The position numbers and the translations under genes are program-made. This document shows positions 1 through 7,912 of a stretch of 22,847 nucleotides of DNA, piece after piece. Source of the stretch: Liolophura sinensis (lineage: Eukaryota > Mollusca > Polyplacophora > Chitonida > Chitonidae); contig NW_027018475.1 of the NCBI RefSeq assembly GCF_032854445.1, positions 1 to 22,847 of the forward strand, in the 5' to 3' direction. The notes beneath the pieces are model-generated. The model did not search any database. It worked only from the letters and a program-made list of their open reading frames with translations, and was not told where the DNA came from. Within the stretch, counting starts at the first letter, position 1, and the number at the start of each line of letters is the position of its first letter.

Positions 1-425
1 GATTAAAGGCAGTTTGTACGGGGTCACTTTAGGTACAACAGCACCGATGTTGTTTAAAGCATTGGTGGAAGCAACGGCTTATGGAGCTAGAGCCATAGTA
101 GATCGCATAAAGGAGAATAATATTCCTATAAAAGATGTGATAGCTTTAGGTGGTGTGGCACAAAAATCTCCTTTTGTAATGCAAACATTAGCTAATGTTC
201 TTGATTGTGAAATTAAAATAGTAAAAGCTAAAGAGACTTGTGCGCTTGGAGCTGCTATGTACGCAGCTGTAGTAGGCGGGGTTTATCAAACGGTTTAGTG
301 AAGCTCAAGAAAACATGAATAGTGGCATAGAAAAAGTGTATCGTCCAGATCCAGAAAAAGTGCCAATTTACCGCCACAATTTTGAAAGATATTTAAAACT
401 AGGTAAGTTTAGTACTGAACTGTAA
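1..425 (+). CDS. araB: Ribulokinase, C-terminal part (frameshifted)
   Basis: C-terminal part of an FGGY kinase that phosphorylates L-ribulose in L-arabinose catabolism (cytoplasm). The frame is open to the left edge, so the N-terminus lies outside the window. The stretch TLGTTAPMLFKALVEATAYG followed by IALGGVAQKSPF and CALGAAMYAAVVGG is the typical ribulokinase ATP-binding/C-terminal region (family knowledge). The frame meets TAG at 296-298, but the next frame continues from about 297 with SEAQENMNSGIEKVYRPDP and stops at 423-425, as expected for the ribulokinase tail. One surplus or missing T in the ttt at 294-296 would explain the break. It lies 40 bases upstream of a second FGGY kinase, suggesting a sugar-use operon. 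The family is secure; the exact substrate is inferred from the C-terminus only. Confidence 0.85.
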
Positions 426-465
426 AAAGTTTTAATGTGACGTGTACTCTACTTTATAGCATGAA

Positions 466-1781
466 ATGAAAAAGGTTATTGCCATTGTTGATGTTGGAAA
501 GACCAACAAAAAGGTTTTGTTATTCGACCAAAATTTTAAAGTGGTCTATGAAAGCACGAAACAATTTGAGGAAACTGTAGATGACGATGGTTTTCCCTGT
601 GATGCAGTTGATGCCCTAGAGCAGTGGATTAGAAGAGAAATTCAAATTATTCAATCTGGCAATGAATTTATCATCAAAGCTCTTAATTTCACTACCCATG
701 GAGCTACTATAGTGTACTTGGATGCGGAAGGGAAACGTGCCGCACCTGTTTATAATTACTTAAAACCGCTGAAGTTTAGTTTTGCTCCATTTTATGAAAA
801 GTATGGAGGGAGCGTAAAGAATTTTCTAGGCAAACGGCCTCTCCAGCTTATGGGATGCTCAACTCAGGTTTGCAAGTGTATTGGCTAAAAAAAAATAAAC
901 CTCACTTTTGGAAAAAAGTAGCAGCGGTACTGCATTATCAGCAATATTGGAGTTATTTATTTACTCACAGAATTACAGCTGATTTCACTTCTATTGGTGC
1001 TCACACTATGTTATGGAATTTTGATTCGATGTGTTACCATCATTGGTTGAAAGAAGAAGGGATTTCATTGCCTGAACCAAATACAGATAAACAGGCTATA
1101 CTTTGTGAAGTAAATGGACATGAAATAGCCGTAGGTAAAGGATTGCACGATAGTTCTGCTTCAATCATCCCTCTGTTAGAAAATCACCAAAAAACGGATA
1201 GAGAATTTGTTCTTCTATCTACAGGAACGTGGATTATTTGCATGAACCCTTTTAGTAGAGAAAGTTTGACCTCCCATCAGCTAGAGAATGATTGTCTTTG
1301 CTTTATGACCCCTGAGAAGAAACAGATTAAATCTTCGATGCAAATGCTAGGTAAGGTACATGATATTAATGTTTTGGCGTTGAGTAAACATTTTTCAGTT
1401 GACAAAGATTATTTTTTGAATCTAGCTCTTGATAAGAGATTATGTGCGCGTGTTATAAGTAAAGCAGATGAAATATTTTTCCCCGATAAGCTAAAAAATG
1501 ATTATCTAATAGAATCATTTCGGCTAGAAAATTACGACACTTATGAGGAAGCTTATTATCAATTAATTTTTGAAATAAGCTGCCGTGTGTATCAGGGTAT
1601 AGGGCGAATTTTAGATAAAGAAAATAAATTAAAAGACCTTTATATAACGGGCGGATTCAACAAGAACACCATTTTTGCTGAATTTCTTTCTCGATTGATG
1701 CCTGAGCAAACGATTCAGATTTTTGATGAAAAGAATGCCAGTGCCTTAGGAGCAGCGATGTTGATGAAAGAATATTTATAA
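466..1781 (+). CDS. FGGY-family carbohydrate kinase (frameshifted)
   Basis: Sugar kinase of about 438 residues, close to the usual FGGY length. It starts at ATG 466 with the ATPase-fold phosphate-1 motif IVDVGKTNKKVLLFD. The first frame runs to 888, but from about 826-834 the homologous sequence continues in the next frame: TASPAYGMLNSGLQVYWL, then SIGAHTMLWNF, the substrate/ATP-domain motif GLHDSSASI, STGTWIICMNP and the final ITGGFNKN plus ASALGAAM. The break is therefore a single indel near ggcaaacgg. The N-terminal pattern resembles rhamnulokinase/fuculokinase-like members found in flavobacteria, but I cannot assign the sugar. It follows ribulokinase and precedes the PNGase F lipoprotein on the same strand, so a role in using sugars freed from glycans is plausible but inferred. 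Confidence 0.83.
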
Positions 1782-1793
1782 TAAAGTTACAAC

Positions 1794-1805
1794 CATTTTA
1801 AAATG
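1794..1805. repeat. 12-bp palindrome upstream of the PNGase gene
   Basis: CATTTTAAAATG is a perfect 12-bp palindrome in the 80-base gap between the FGGY kinase stop and the PNGase start. It could be an operator or chance in AT-rich DNA; no T run follows, so it is not a good terminator. Confidence 0.25.
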
Positions 1806-1861
1806 ATTATGATCCCTTAGTCTGGAATTAAATTATTTACACATAAACCAATCGTAACATT

Positions 1862-3566
1862 ATGAAATCTGTATCCTTTAAAAAGAATATTCAATTATTG
1901 TTTGTTTTCTTTGTATTACTTGGAATGATGAGTTGTGGAGAAGATAATGAGGGTGGAAATTCTTCAGAGTCTTCAAGCCCGAAAATGATCGTTAAAGGAA
2001 GCGTCAATCCGTTTAGTCCTACAGATGTGCTGAGTCAATCTTCTTCCCAAAGTGTTCAGGTTAAGGGAGATCACCTAAAAGGAAATATAACCATAAGTGC
2101 CACGACAAATTTTAAAGTTTCTTTAGATGACACTTCTTTCAAGAGTCAAGTTGTATTAGATAAAGAGACTGCTGAGGCAGACAATGTAAATGTTTATGTG
2201 CTGTTTGCTCCATTAGAAAATTCTATTGGAGAAAACACTGGTAGCTTGTCATTTAAGAGTAACCAAGCTGCCGAAGTGACCAAAGATTTAGAGGGAAGGG
2301 TGTGAGTATTAATCCTATAATCATTGTAGATAAAACAAACTTAGAATTTGATGATACCACAACCCATCAGGTTTCTGAGCCTAAAGAACTGACGGTTAGT
2401 GGAGATAAGCTAAAGTCGAGTATTTCTTTAAATGTTACAGAAGGTTTTGAAATATCTTTAGATAAGACAAATTTTAGTAAAACTCTTGAAATAAAAGAAA
2501 ACTCAGTAAACGATGATACTAAGGTCTATGTACGATTTACTCCAAGTGCTGCAGGTAGCATCTCAGGAAAGATAACGATTAAAAATACTGCAACAGAGGA
2601 GGTTTCCGTCAATCTAAGTGGTAAAGGACTACCCATAATACACAAGTATAAAACTTTTGACAAACAAGCACTAGGCTTTGGTGGAGAGTATAGCCAATCT
2701 GCTAGCCAAATATTTACTCTTCGTCCGGACATTTCTAAGACATCTAAGATAAAGATGTTTTTAAAATAGATTGCTCTGAGGCTGGTTGTGATGACTGGGA
2801 CAGATTTGCAAACATTAAAGTAAAAGATCCAGATTCTGGAAGGTGGTATGAAATAGGTCGCTATATAACTCCTTACTGGACAGGAACACAACAGTTAGAC
2901 AGAGGCTTAGAGTTTGACGTAACGGATTTCAAATCGTTGCTTACAGGATCAGTAGAGCTTAGAATTTATATAGAGAACTGGACGGCTAAAGCAGATCTTG
3001 TTTCGTTAGAGTTTGATTTTATAGAAGGTACTCCAGACTATCCTTACTACTCAGTAACCGAAGTTTTAGGATATCATACTAATTCTATATCTGGTGTGCC
3101 TTATGGTAAACCTCATAATAAAGACCTTAATAAACAAATCACTCTACCAGAAAATACAGAAAGTGCTCATTTAAGAACGGTTGTTTCGGGTTGGGGACAC
3201 GCTACGCCAAAGGATTCTGATGGAAGACCCTGTGCAGAATGGTGCTTTAGAAAGCATAAAATTAAAATAAACAGAGTAGACACCTTTACTCACGATATGG
3301 CTCCATTAGATTGTGCTTCTAATCCGATAAGTAATCAAGACCCAGGTAATTGGAGAGCAGATCGAGCTGGATGGTGCCCTGGTATGGTCGTGCCAAGTCG
3401 GATAGATAATTTAGACCTGTCATTAAAAGGAAGTGTCTTTACCTTTGAATACGATTTTGAAGATTGGGTAAATGATAATAATAAAGGAGAGGCTTATTAT
3501 GCTACTTCTACTTACGTGATCGTAAAGAGTAATACGCCTATTAGTAAACCAGAAGTTACTAACTAA
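1862..3566 (+). CDS. PNGase F-type N-glycan amidase, lipoprotein (two frameshifts)
   Basis: Peptide-N4-(N-acetyl-beta-glucosaminyl)asparagine amidase, which cuts whole N-glycans from glycoproteins. ATG 1862 begins a lipoprotein signal with lipobox GMMSC (Cys25) and acidic residues GEDNE after it, suggesting surface exposure. Two Ig-like repeats follow (about 1980-2305 and 2302-2630), each with a FKVSLDDTSF/FEISLDKTNF motif and a YVxFxP strand. The catalytic part is two eight-stranded-jelly-roll-type halves. It shows CDDWDRFAN (catalytic Asp), ITPYWTGT, YIENWTAK and CAEWCFRKH (catalytic Glu), SGWGHA, DRAGWCPGM and the end SNTPIS, matching Elizabethkingia PNGase F along its length. Frames change near 2300 (aagggtg) and near 2763-2767 (an A run); both sides remain homologous. 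Very likely active if the indels are sequencing errors. The N-terminal repeats are an addition to the classic enzyme. Confidence 0.93.
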
Positions 3567-3642
3567 GAAAGTACCGGAATTATATACATCTGCAGAAGCC
3601 TTTGCTAAACCCCACTCCATTTCGGTCATACTCTCCCTCTCT

Positions 3643-4197
3643 TTACCTACGGGAAGCTATGGCGGCTTTAAGCCGCTTGTTAGCGCCGCGCTTTACAATA
3701 TCTTTCCAAATAGTATTTAAAACATATTTAGCAGGGTCTTCTCCTGGTGGGGTGTTTTTGTATGCCTTAAATCTTGATGCTTCATTATTATCAATAATAT
3801 CCTTTTTAAGAAGGTTAAGAGAGGTAGTCTCTTGACCTTTCCCTTGCTTAGGCATGTCAATATTAAGTATCGAGGATAACAAAATATAAGCGGCTAGATT
3901 CTGAGTGTCACTCTCTAAATAAGGGTATAATATCGTGGGGTTTTTCTTTATATGTCTAGTAATGTTCTGTAGCCAAGCAGTATCGACATCTACTATTCTT
4001 AGACTTTTGTGATAATTTGGCAAAGTGTAGCCTTCGTACGTAAGAGGAGGCTCTTCATTTTCAGGTTTGGTATAAAGCTCTATATGCTCCAAAGCATATA
4101 AATTATCATAGCCCTGCATCAGTTCGTGTATCGTCTGGGCGTTTAGACTGAATGAAGCTATTGTGCTGAATAATAGAATAATTATGTGTTTTTTCAT
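3643..4197 (-). CDS. Small secreted protein, unknown function
   Basis: Uninterrupted 184-residue reading frame starting at ATG 4197. It has a classical signal peptide (MKKHIIILLFSTIASFSLNA, cleavage before or after Gln), so the product should reach the periplasm or outside. The mature part is mostly helical-looking and hydrophilic, with ILYPYLESDTQNLAAYILL in the middle, a PPGEDP loop and a basic C-terminus (KRGANKRLKAA). I recognise no family. It lies only 12 bases after the stop of the broken M23/HELSH gene on the same strand, so the two were probably one transcription unit. The pattern of a large secreted protein followed by a small exported one recurs twice in the next 8 kb, which suggests a partner (immunity or chaperone-like) role; this is inference. 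The 76 bases to the convergent PNGase gene hold no clear terminator. Confidence 0.7.
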   Translation of the reverse strand: MKKHIIILLFSTIASFSLNAQTIHELMQGYDNLYALEHIELYTKPENEEPPLTYEGYTLPNYHKSLRIVDVDTAWLQNITRHIKKNPTILYPYLESDTQNLAAYILLSSILNIDMPKQGKGQETTSLNLLKKDIIDNNEASRFKAYKNTPPGEDPAKYVLNTIWKDIVKRGANKRLKAAIASRR

Positions 4198-4209
4198 CGA
4201 CTTTTTCTT

Positions 4210-4795
4210 TTAATTACATGGGGTTTTACTTACGAACCGACGTTTTATCGTCTCATTGGTTTTATTTTCTACGTATCTATAATGGTTTATTGGTTTTTGC
4301 CACGCATCATATTCAGGTCCAAAATGATTGGTAAAAGACTTTCCGCTAGAAGCTACTGTGCCTCCTAAAATTTTAGGTATTTCATTCTCCAATTCGCCGT
4401 TTTGTTCCATCGCATGGACTATTTCATCTACCGTTTCCAGCATAGATATGTTGTAACGGGGGGTCTTTTTTTAATAAATTCTTTTCACAATCGTTTAAAT
4501 CTTTAAGCTCTTCACCCTTTACTAAGGTGGAAAAAATCCTGCCTTGTGCTTCAAATCGCGCTCGACGACGTAGAAACTCATTTCTGGTTAAAGAAAACAA
4601 GGCATCCACCAACTCTTCGGGATTTTTATGAATAATATGCGACAACTCAAAGGCCAATACAGCCTGAGATTCTAAGGCATTTACCCCGCCACCTATATAG
4701 ATGATTCCACAATCTACATTCGTATTCGCTCCTGTATGTCTGCCGTTTTTAACGATTTTTAAATGAGGTTGTATCCCTTTGGCCTTTACTGATCA
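4210..4795 (-). pseudogene. C-terminal part of M23/HELSH-like secreted protein, cut by IS3 element
   Basis: Reading from the IS edge, the minus strand encodes KAKGIQPHLKIVKNG, which resembles the end of an M23 peptidase domain (usually PHLHxxVxxNG). It continues with NVDCGIIYIGGGVNALESQA, FELSHIIHKNPEELVDALF, a basic helix, and a C-terminal part ending PINHYRYVENK...PCN. The frame changes near 4430-4450, where a run of G and T (ggggggtcttttttt) lies; both halves read as one protein. FELSH looks like an HELSH zinc-protease motif with the first His replaced by Phe, and PHLK lacks the second His of the M23 HxH pair, so both metal sites look damaged or diverged. The N-terminal M23 part lies on the other side of the IS (6044-6236). 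About a dozen residues expected between the halves are absent. No intact start remains here. Confidence 0.6.
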
Positions 4796-4815
4796 TACCC
4801 CAAAAAATAGGACAG
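4796..4815. repeat. IS3 left inverted repeat
   Basis: Left terminal repeat of the IS. It starts TACCCC and ends TAGGACAG, both shared exactly with the right end; five central positions differ. Confidence 0.85.
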
Positions 4816-4854
4816 TAAGTTAAGTTCAGAAAAGAACATTAAATTTACCGTATT

Positions 4855-5135
4855 ATGACAAGAAGAAAATTCACTTCAAAATTTAAGACGAGAGGAGAGT
4901 CGTTTTAGAAGCTCTAAAGGAGCGCTCAACCACTAAAGAAATAGCACAACGTTTTGAAATAAGCTTACAGCAGGTCAATCTATGGAAACGGGAGTTTTTA
5001 CAAGATGCCCCAACTGTATTTGATAAGGGCAAAACTTCCAAAAAGAGTGATGCTGAACTTAAAGAAGATCGTCTATTAAAGGTTATTGGCCAGCAAAAAG
5101 TGGAGCTTGATTTTTTAAAGAACGCCTTGCGGTAA
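4855..5135 (+). CDS. IS3-family transposase OrfA (frameshifted)
   Basis: Small helix-turn-helix protein of the IS3 transposase that binds the element ends. ATG 4855 gives MTRRKFTSKFKTR, then TGA/TAG stops appear. From about 4900 the next frame gives VVLEALKERSTTKEIAQRFE, LQQVNLWKREFL and the leucine-zipper-like tail ELKEDRLLKVIGQQKVELDF, ending NALR and TAA at 5133-5135. The break lies in the gagaggagag stretch around 4890-4900, one indel. OrfB begins 23 bases downstream, or continues from OrfA by frameshift as in other IS3 members; no clear A6G slippage site is seen at the junction. Confidence 0.8.
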
Positions 5136-5158
5136 GACCATTACCAATTAAAAGAAAA

Positions 5159-5989
5159 ATGATAGGCAAGGATCATTCTAAACTAAGCATAACCAAACAA
5201 TGTAATCTTTTAGGGATCCATAGATCTGGACTGTATTATAAACCAAAACAAGAAAGCCCGCTTAATCTCGAGCTAATGAAACTAATGGACGAACATTATA
5301 ATCATCATCCCTTTAAAGGCGCAACACGTATGCATACTTGGCTTACAATGGATAAAGGTTTTCATGTAAACCATAAGCGTGTAGAAAGGCTCTATTACGA
5401 TGTGATGGGACTTAGAGCTATAATGCCAGGTAGGCATACGACCAAAAGGAACAAGGCGCATAAAACGTATCCTTATCTGTTACGTCATCTAAAAGTTGAT
5501 AGGCCCAATCAAGTATGGGCAACAGACATCACTTATATACCTATGGAGAAAGGGTTTATGTACCTAACGGCAATTATAGACCTTTATAGTAGATGTGTGC
5601 TCAACTGGTCTGTTTCTAACACAATGGATGCTGACTGGTGTGCAGAGGTGTTACAAGAGGCTATTGACATCCACGGAAAACCAGAGATAGTAAATACAGA
5701 TCAAGGAAGCCAATATACATCAGAAGTTTTTACAACAACTGTTTTTTCCAACAGCATTAAGCTAAGTATGGACGGCAAAGGAAGAGCAATAGACAATGTA
5801 TTTATAGAAAGACTATGGCGCAGTGTTAAATATTGAGAGTATCTATCTAAACCCACCCAAAAGCGTGTAGATCTATACCATCGAATAAAAGACTATTTTA
5901 CATTTTATAATACCGAAAGAAGACATCAAGGAATAGATAATCAGATACCCAAACAACGCTATCAGAAACAAATCAAAATTGCAGCTTAA
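5159..5989 (+). CDS. IS3-family transposase OrfB, DDE integrase domain (frameshifted)
   Basis: Catalytic subunit of the IS3 transposase. The N-terminal HTH_21-like part (LYYKPK, HPFKGATRMHTWL, VNHKRVERLY) is followed by the rve domain. The catalytic acidic residues are visible: Asp in VWATDITYIP, Asp in VNTDQGSQYTS and Glu in NVFIERLWRS, with 35 residues between the second Asp and the Glu, the classical DD(35)E spacing. The frame stops at 5834-5836. The normal C-terminus continues in other frames (YESIYLNPPKSV, then DLYHRIKDYFTFYNTERRHQ) to TAA 5987-5989, so there are two indels near 5833 and 5865. The frame is open upstream of ATG 5159 (PLPIKRK), so the true start may lie nearer to orfA. Confidence 0.88.
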
Positions 5990-6023
5990 AAACTATATAT
6001 TTGAACTTAAATAAGCTGCAAAG

Positions 6024-6043
6024 CTGTCCTAAGATAAGGGGTA
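6024..6043. repeat. IS3 right inverted repeat
   Basis: Right terminal repeat of the IS, pairing with 4796-4815. It begins 34 bases after the orfB stop. Confidence 0.85.
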
Positions 6044-6236
6044 ACTATACTACATCCCCTTTTTTTAACACCTACTTTATTCAAATGATTATATTTTATA
6101 AATAGCGTACTCCTATTTATTTTTACTTTTAAGATAATAAAGTTACCATAAGAATTCTCTTTATATTCTCCAGGTGAAAACACACGAATGATATGGTTTA
6201 CTTCTGTAGAATGGGTTTTAGTGTAACTGGTCAGTC
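6044..6236 (-). pseudogene. N-terminal part of an M23 peptidase domain, cut by IS3 element
   Basis: Minus strand between a TAA near 6236 and the IS edge. It reads HIIRVFSPGEYKENSYGNFI, then ILKVKINRSTLFIKYNHLNK and VGVKKG (the last with a one-base shift in an A run around 6070-6080, after which KKGDVV reads through). This is the middle of an M23 (LytM-like) domain: a GNFIxLK strand, IKYNHL and the VKKGD turn. The upstream zinc ligand motif (HxGxD) and any signal peptide are missing, so this is an internal fragment with neither start nor end. It faces the KGIQPHL fragment at 4795 across the IS. It begins directly after the stop of the small gene 6253-6611, so its own 5' end was lost too. Confidence 0.6.
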
Positions 6237-6252
6237 GTTAAGCTACGAACGT

Positions 6253-6611
6253 CTAATTCATTGTAGCAAATTTCATCCATCCAAAAAAATATTTTTGCTT
6301 TATTTTTTCAAATAGTAATTCTTTAAAACCGTCCTCTAAATTATAATGACAATCAGGATCAGAATTTGAAACAAAATCCTTTATCAAATTCTTGGTCGAT
6401 TGAGTCAACTCAAGATTTACTCGATAGACCACGTTATCTTTTATATATAACGTGATAACATCGAATAATGTTTGGTCTCTCAAATCACAAAAAATATAAT
6501 CTGTTTTTTTTAAAAGACATAAGATAGAGCCATTATAAACTTAGCCTCGTATGATATATCTGTTTCAGAATCCGCTCCTTCGCAAGTGCCTTTGTTTATA
6601 TCTTCTTTCAT
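6253..6611 (-). CDS. Small cytosolic protein, unknown (frameshifted); possible immunity-type protein
   Basis: ATG 6609-6611 starts MKEDINKGTCEGADSETDIS, followed by YEAKFIMALSYVF, then a stop in an A7 run near 6508-6514. With one base added the frame continues as LKKTDYIFCDLRDQTLFDVI, matching the frame that runs to the stop at 6253 (...IKDFVSNSDPDCHYNLEDGF, ELLFEKIKQKYFFGWMKFA). The joined product is about 119 residues, acidic, with no signal peptide or membrane segment. I recognise no family; size, acidity and place among secreted-effector fragments recall immunity proteins of polymorphic toxin loci, but that is inference. Its first codons overlap, in another frame, the last codons of the truncated primase upstream, so a deletion probably joined the two. 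Confidence 0.5.
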
Positions 6612-7105
6612 AAAACGATAGGGTCTGCCCGTGGCAGTTCTTTAATGGAAAGATGATACAGTTTTTAAGTTGTTTAAATTCTCTACCGTTGTTATAACCT
6701 TGTTCCAGTTTAACATCGTAAATATTCCTAGCTTCTAAATACTCCTTAGCTTTTTTACTTCTATGGAGGCATTGCCTCATTTTAAGAATAAGTTTTCAAA
6801 TCTATCGTTTCAACCTTTTTAGACTTTGGAACTAGTGGAGTTTGTGGATTCACGTCAATTAATTCTTTTGCCTAGTAATAGCTTCATGCTTGCTGCATTT
6901 CTCATAATCTTGAATGAACTGTATTACATCTCCTTTAGCATCACAACCAAAACAGTAATAAGTATCTGTCTCAGGATAAATACGCATACTAGGATTCTTA
7001 TCATCATGGACGGACACAAGGCTTGTTTGTTCTTGGCTTTCAATATTGTAGTGTTGTAGTACTGTTTTCTATACTTAACCTTGACTTTATTTCTGAGATT
7101 TCCAT
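6565..7105 (-). pseudogene. CHC2 zinc-finger DNA primase of a mobile element, truncated and frameshifted
   Basis: ATG 7103-7105 begins MEISEIKSRLSIE. Across several frame changes (near 7055, 7010, 6855 and 6785) the strand encodes a DnaG-type CHC2 zinc finger: CPVHDDKNPSM, IYPETDTYYCFGCDAKGDVI and FIQDYEKCSKHEAI, giving the C..H and C-x2-C ligands. A toprim-side segment follows (SKKAKEYLEARN, LEQGYNNGREF, CIIFPLKNCHGQTLSFY). Proteins with this order occur on Bacteroidota integrative and mobilisable elements. Only about 180 residues remain and the toprim catalytic part is missing; the frame ends at 6565 in sequence that also starts the next gene. The frame shifts may be assembly errors, but the missing C-terminal half cannot be. 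Transcribed away from the XRE regulator at 7257. Confidence 0.68.
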
Positions 7106-7147
7106 GACTTGAATATTTTGCAACTAAAACTTGCATGTATTTACAAG

Positions 7148-7179
7148 CAAACTTAATTAATATTTTCATATTATTGCAA
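7148..7179 (-). promoter_or_regulatory. Bacteroidota-type promoter for the primase
   Basis: On the minus strand TTG (7179-7177) is followed after 21 bases by TAAGTTTG (7155-7148), a match to the Bacteroidota -33/-7 promoter. The primase ATG lies about 43 bases downstream. Confidence 0.5.
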
Positions 7180-7228
7180 TATATTTTTATCATAATGAAA
7201 GAAATGATTAAAAACATTCATTATTCGG

Positions 7229-7236
7229 TAACTTTG
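7229..7236 (+). promoter_or_regulatory. -7 element upstream of XRE regulator
   Basis: TAACTTTG matches the TAnnTTTG consensus and ends 20 bases before ATG 7257. No good -33 TTTG is seen at the right distance. Confidence 0.4.
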
Positions 7237-7256
7237 AGTAAATACCATTGATTAAC

Positions 7257-7613
7257 ATGAAGTTTCCAGATAAAATAAAAGCCTTACGTAAAGCTCTAAG
7301 CTCTCTCAGAATGAGCTTGCAGACAAAATACACATACACACCGACTCACTTATCCAAAATGGAGAACGGACATTTATCGCCATCAATTGATATTGTACAG
7401 CGGTTAATGAAGATCTTTTGGCGTGAGTGCAGACCAGCTGTTAAACGAAGATGAGAGTACTACTGTTGATATACAGAACAAAGAACTTAACGAACAGCTG
7501 GCCCTTATCCATCAACTGGACGAGGAAGAAAGAAACGCCCTTATTAAAATTATAAACTCCATGCTTACCAAAAACGCATGAAGGACCTGCTCGATGGCAA
7601 GATTGCTGTATAA
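7257..7613 (+). CDS. XRE-family transcriptional regulator (frameshifted)
   Basis: DNA-binding repressor-type protein of about 118 residues. ATG 7257 gives MKFPDKIKALR; the homologous helix-turn-helix then runs in a neighbouring frame as LKLSQNELADKIHIHR and returns to THLSKMENGHLSPSIDIVQR, the recognition part of a Cro/C1-type fold. After another shift near 7415 (tttttggcg) it continues as GVSADQLLNEDEST, then LALIHQLDEEERNALIKIIN and KDLLDGKIAV to TAA 7611-7613. The total span is a multiple of three, so the indels cancel, which favours sequence errors over decay. I chose ATG 7257 over the TTG at 7248 because the HTH family starts there. It diverges from the CHC2 primase, a common layout in mobile elements. 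It is followed directly by a hairpin. Confidence 0.75.
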
Positions 7614-7649
7614 AAAAACCTCCTAGAATTTTAATTCTAAAAGGTTTTT
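7614..7649. terminator. Hairpin A: terminator-like stem-loop after XRE gene
   Basis: AAAAACCT (7614-7621) pairs with AGGTTTTT (7642-7649) and AGAATT (7625-7630) with AATTCT (7633-7638), with a small internal bulge. It starts at the XRE stop codon and ends in a T run, so it can act as a terminator for that gene. A related copy lies at 7729-7764. Confidence 0.6.
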
Positions 7650-7846
7650 GTTATTTATTATAATTCTTACCGCCACTAGGAAACCCTAGCGGTAGCCATA
7701 TTATGGAACAGTGGGGGGCTACTTTATAAAAAACCTCCTAGAATAAAGTCCTAAAAGGTTCTTATTGTTTGCTTACTCGGTACGCCATCACGCTAGAGCG
7801 TGACGGTAGCCGTCGCTTTGACATACTATAACACAGCGGGGGAATT
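7614..7846. repeat. Two tandem ~114-bp structured units (hairpin A + hairpin B)
   Basis: Unit 1 (7614 to about 7722) and unit 2 (7729 to about 7846) share order and spacing. Each has hairpin A starting AAAAACCTCCTAGAAT (7614 and 7729). About 54 bases later comes GC-richer hairpin B (7668-7694 and 7781-7808) ending CGGTAGCC, then 15-20 variable bases and ACAGYGGGGG. Hairpin B stems differ in sequence (TACCGC/GCGGTA versus TCACGCT/AGCGTGA) but both pair, so structure rather than sequence seems kept. They lie between the convergent XRE gene and the small secreted-protein gene. Could be RNA elements, duplicated terminators or mobile-element end structures; no known family recognised. Confidence 0.5.
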
Positions 7847-7912
7847 ATCAGTATTTAAAAGGGCTTAATGCATTTTATGAATACACCTACTCGGTGTGGA
7901 AAACACTAGAGG

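Larger units (their letters stand above)
4796..6043 (+). mobile_element. IS3-family insertion sequence (1248 bp)
   Basis: Bounded by 20-bp imperfect inverted repeats: TACCCCAAAAAATAGGACAG at 4796-4815 and its partner at 6024-6043, which reads TACCCCTTATCTTAGGACAG on the minus strand (15 of 20 matching). Inside are orfA (4855-5135) and orfB (5159-5989) in the usual IS3 arrangement, and the length fits the family. The flanks atca (left) and acta (right) do not form a clear 3-4 bp target duplication. The element sits inside an M23-domain gene on the opposite strand. Both orfs carry frame breaks, so this copy is inactive unless those are sequence errors. Confidence 0.9.

Noticed and set aside
2526-2891. 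Minus-strand frame opposite the PNGase gene
   Set aside because: Shadow of the plus-strand coding sequence; no signal or homology.
6924-7217. Hydrophobic minus-strand frame of 97 codons
   Set aside because: It is a neighbouring-frame reading of the primase; the CHC2 motifs lie in the other frames.
7614-7850. CRISPR-like or integron attC array
   Set aside because: Only two units, too long and too diverged for CRISPR repeats, no cas genes; no RYYYAAC/GTTRRRY core sites for attC and no integrase.
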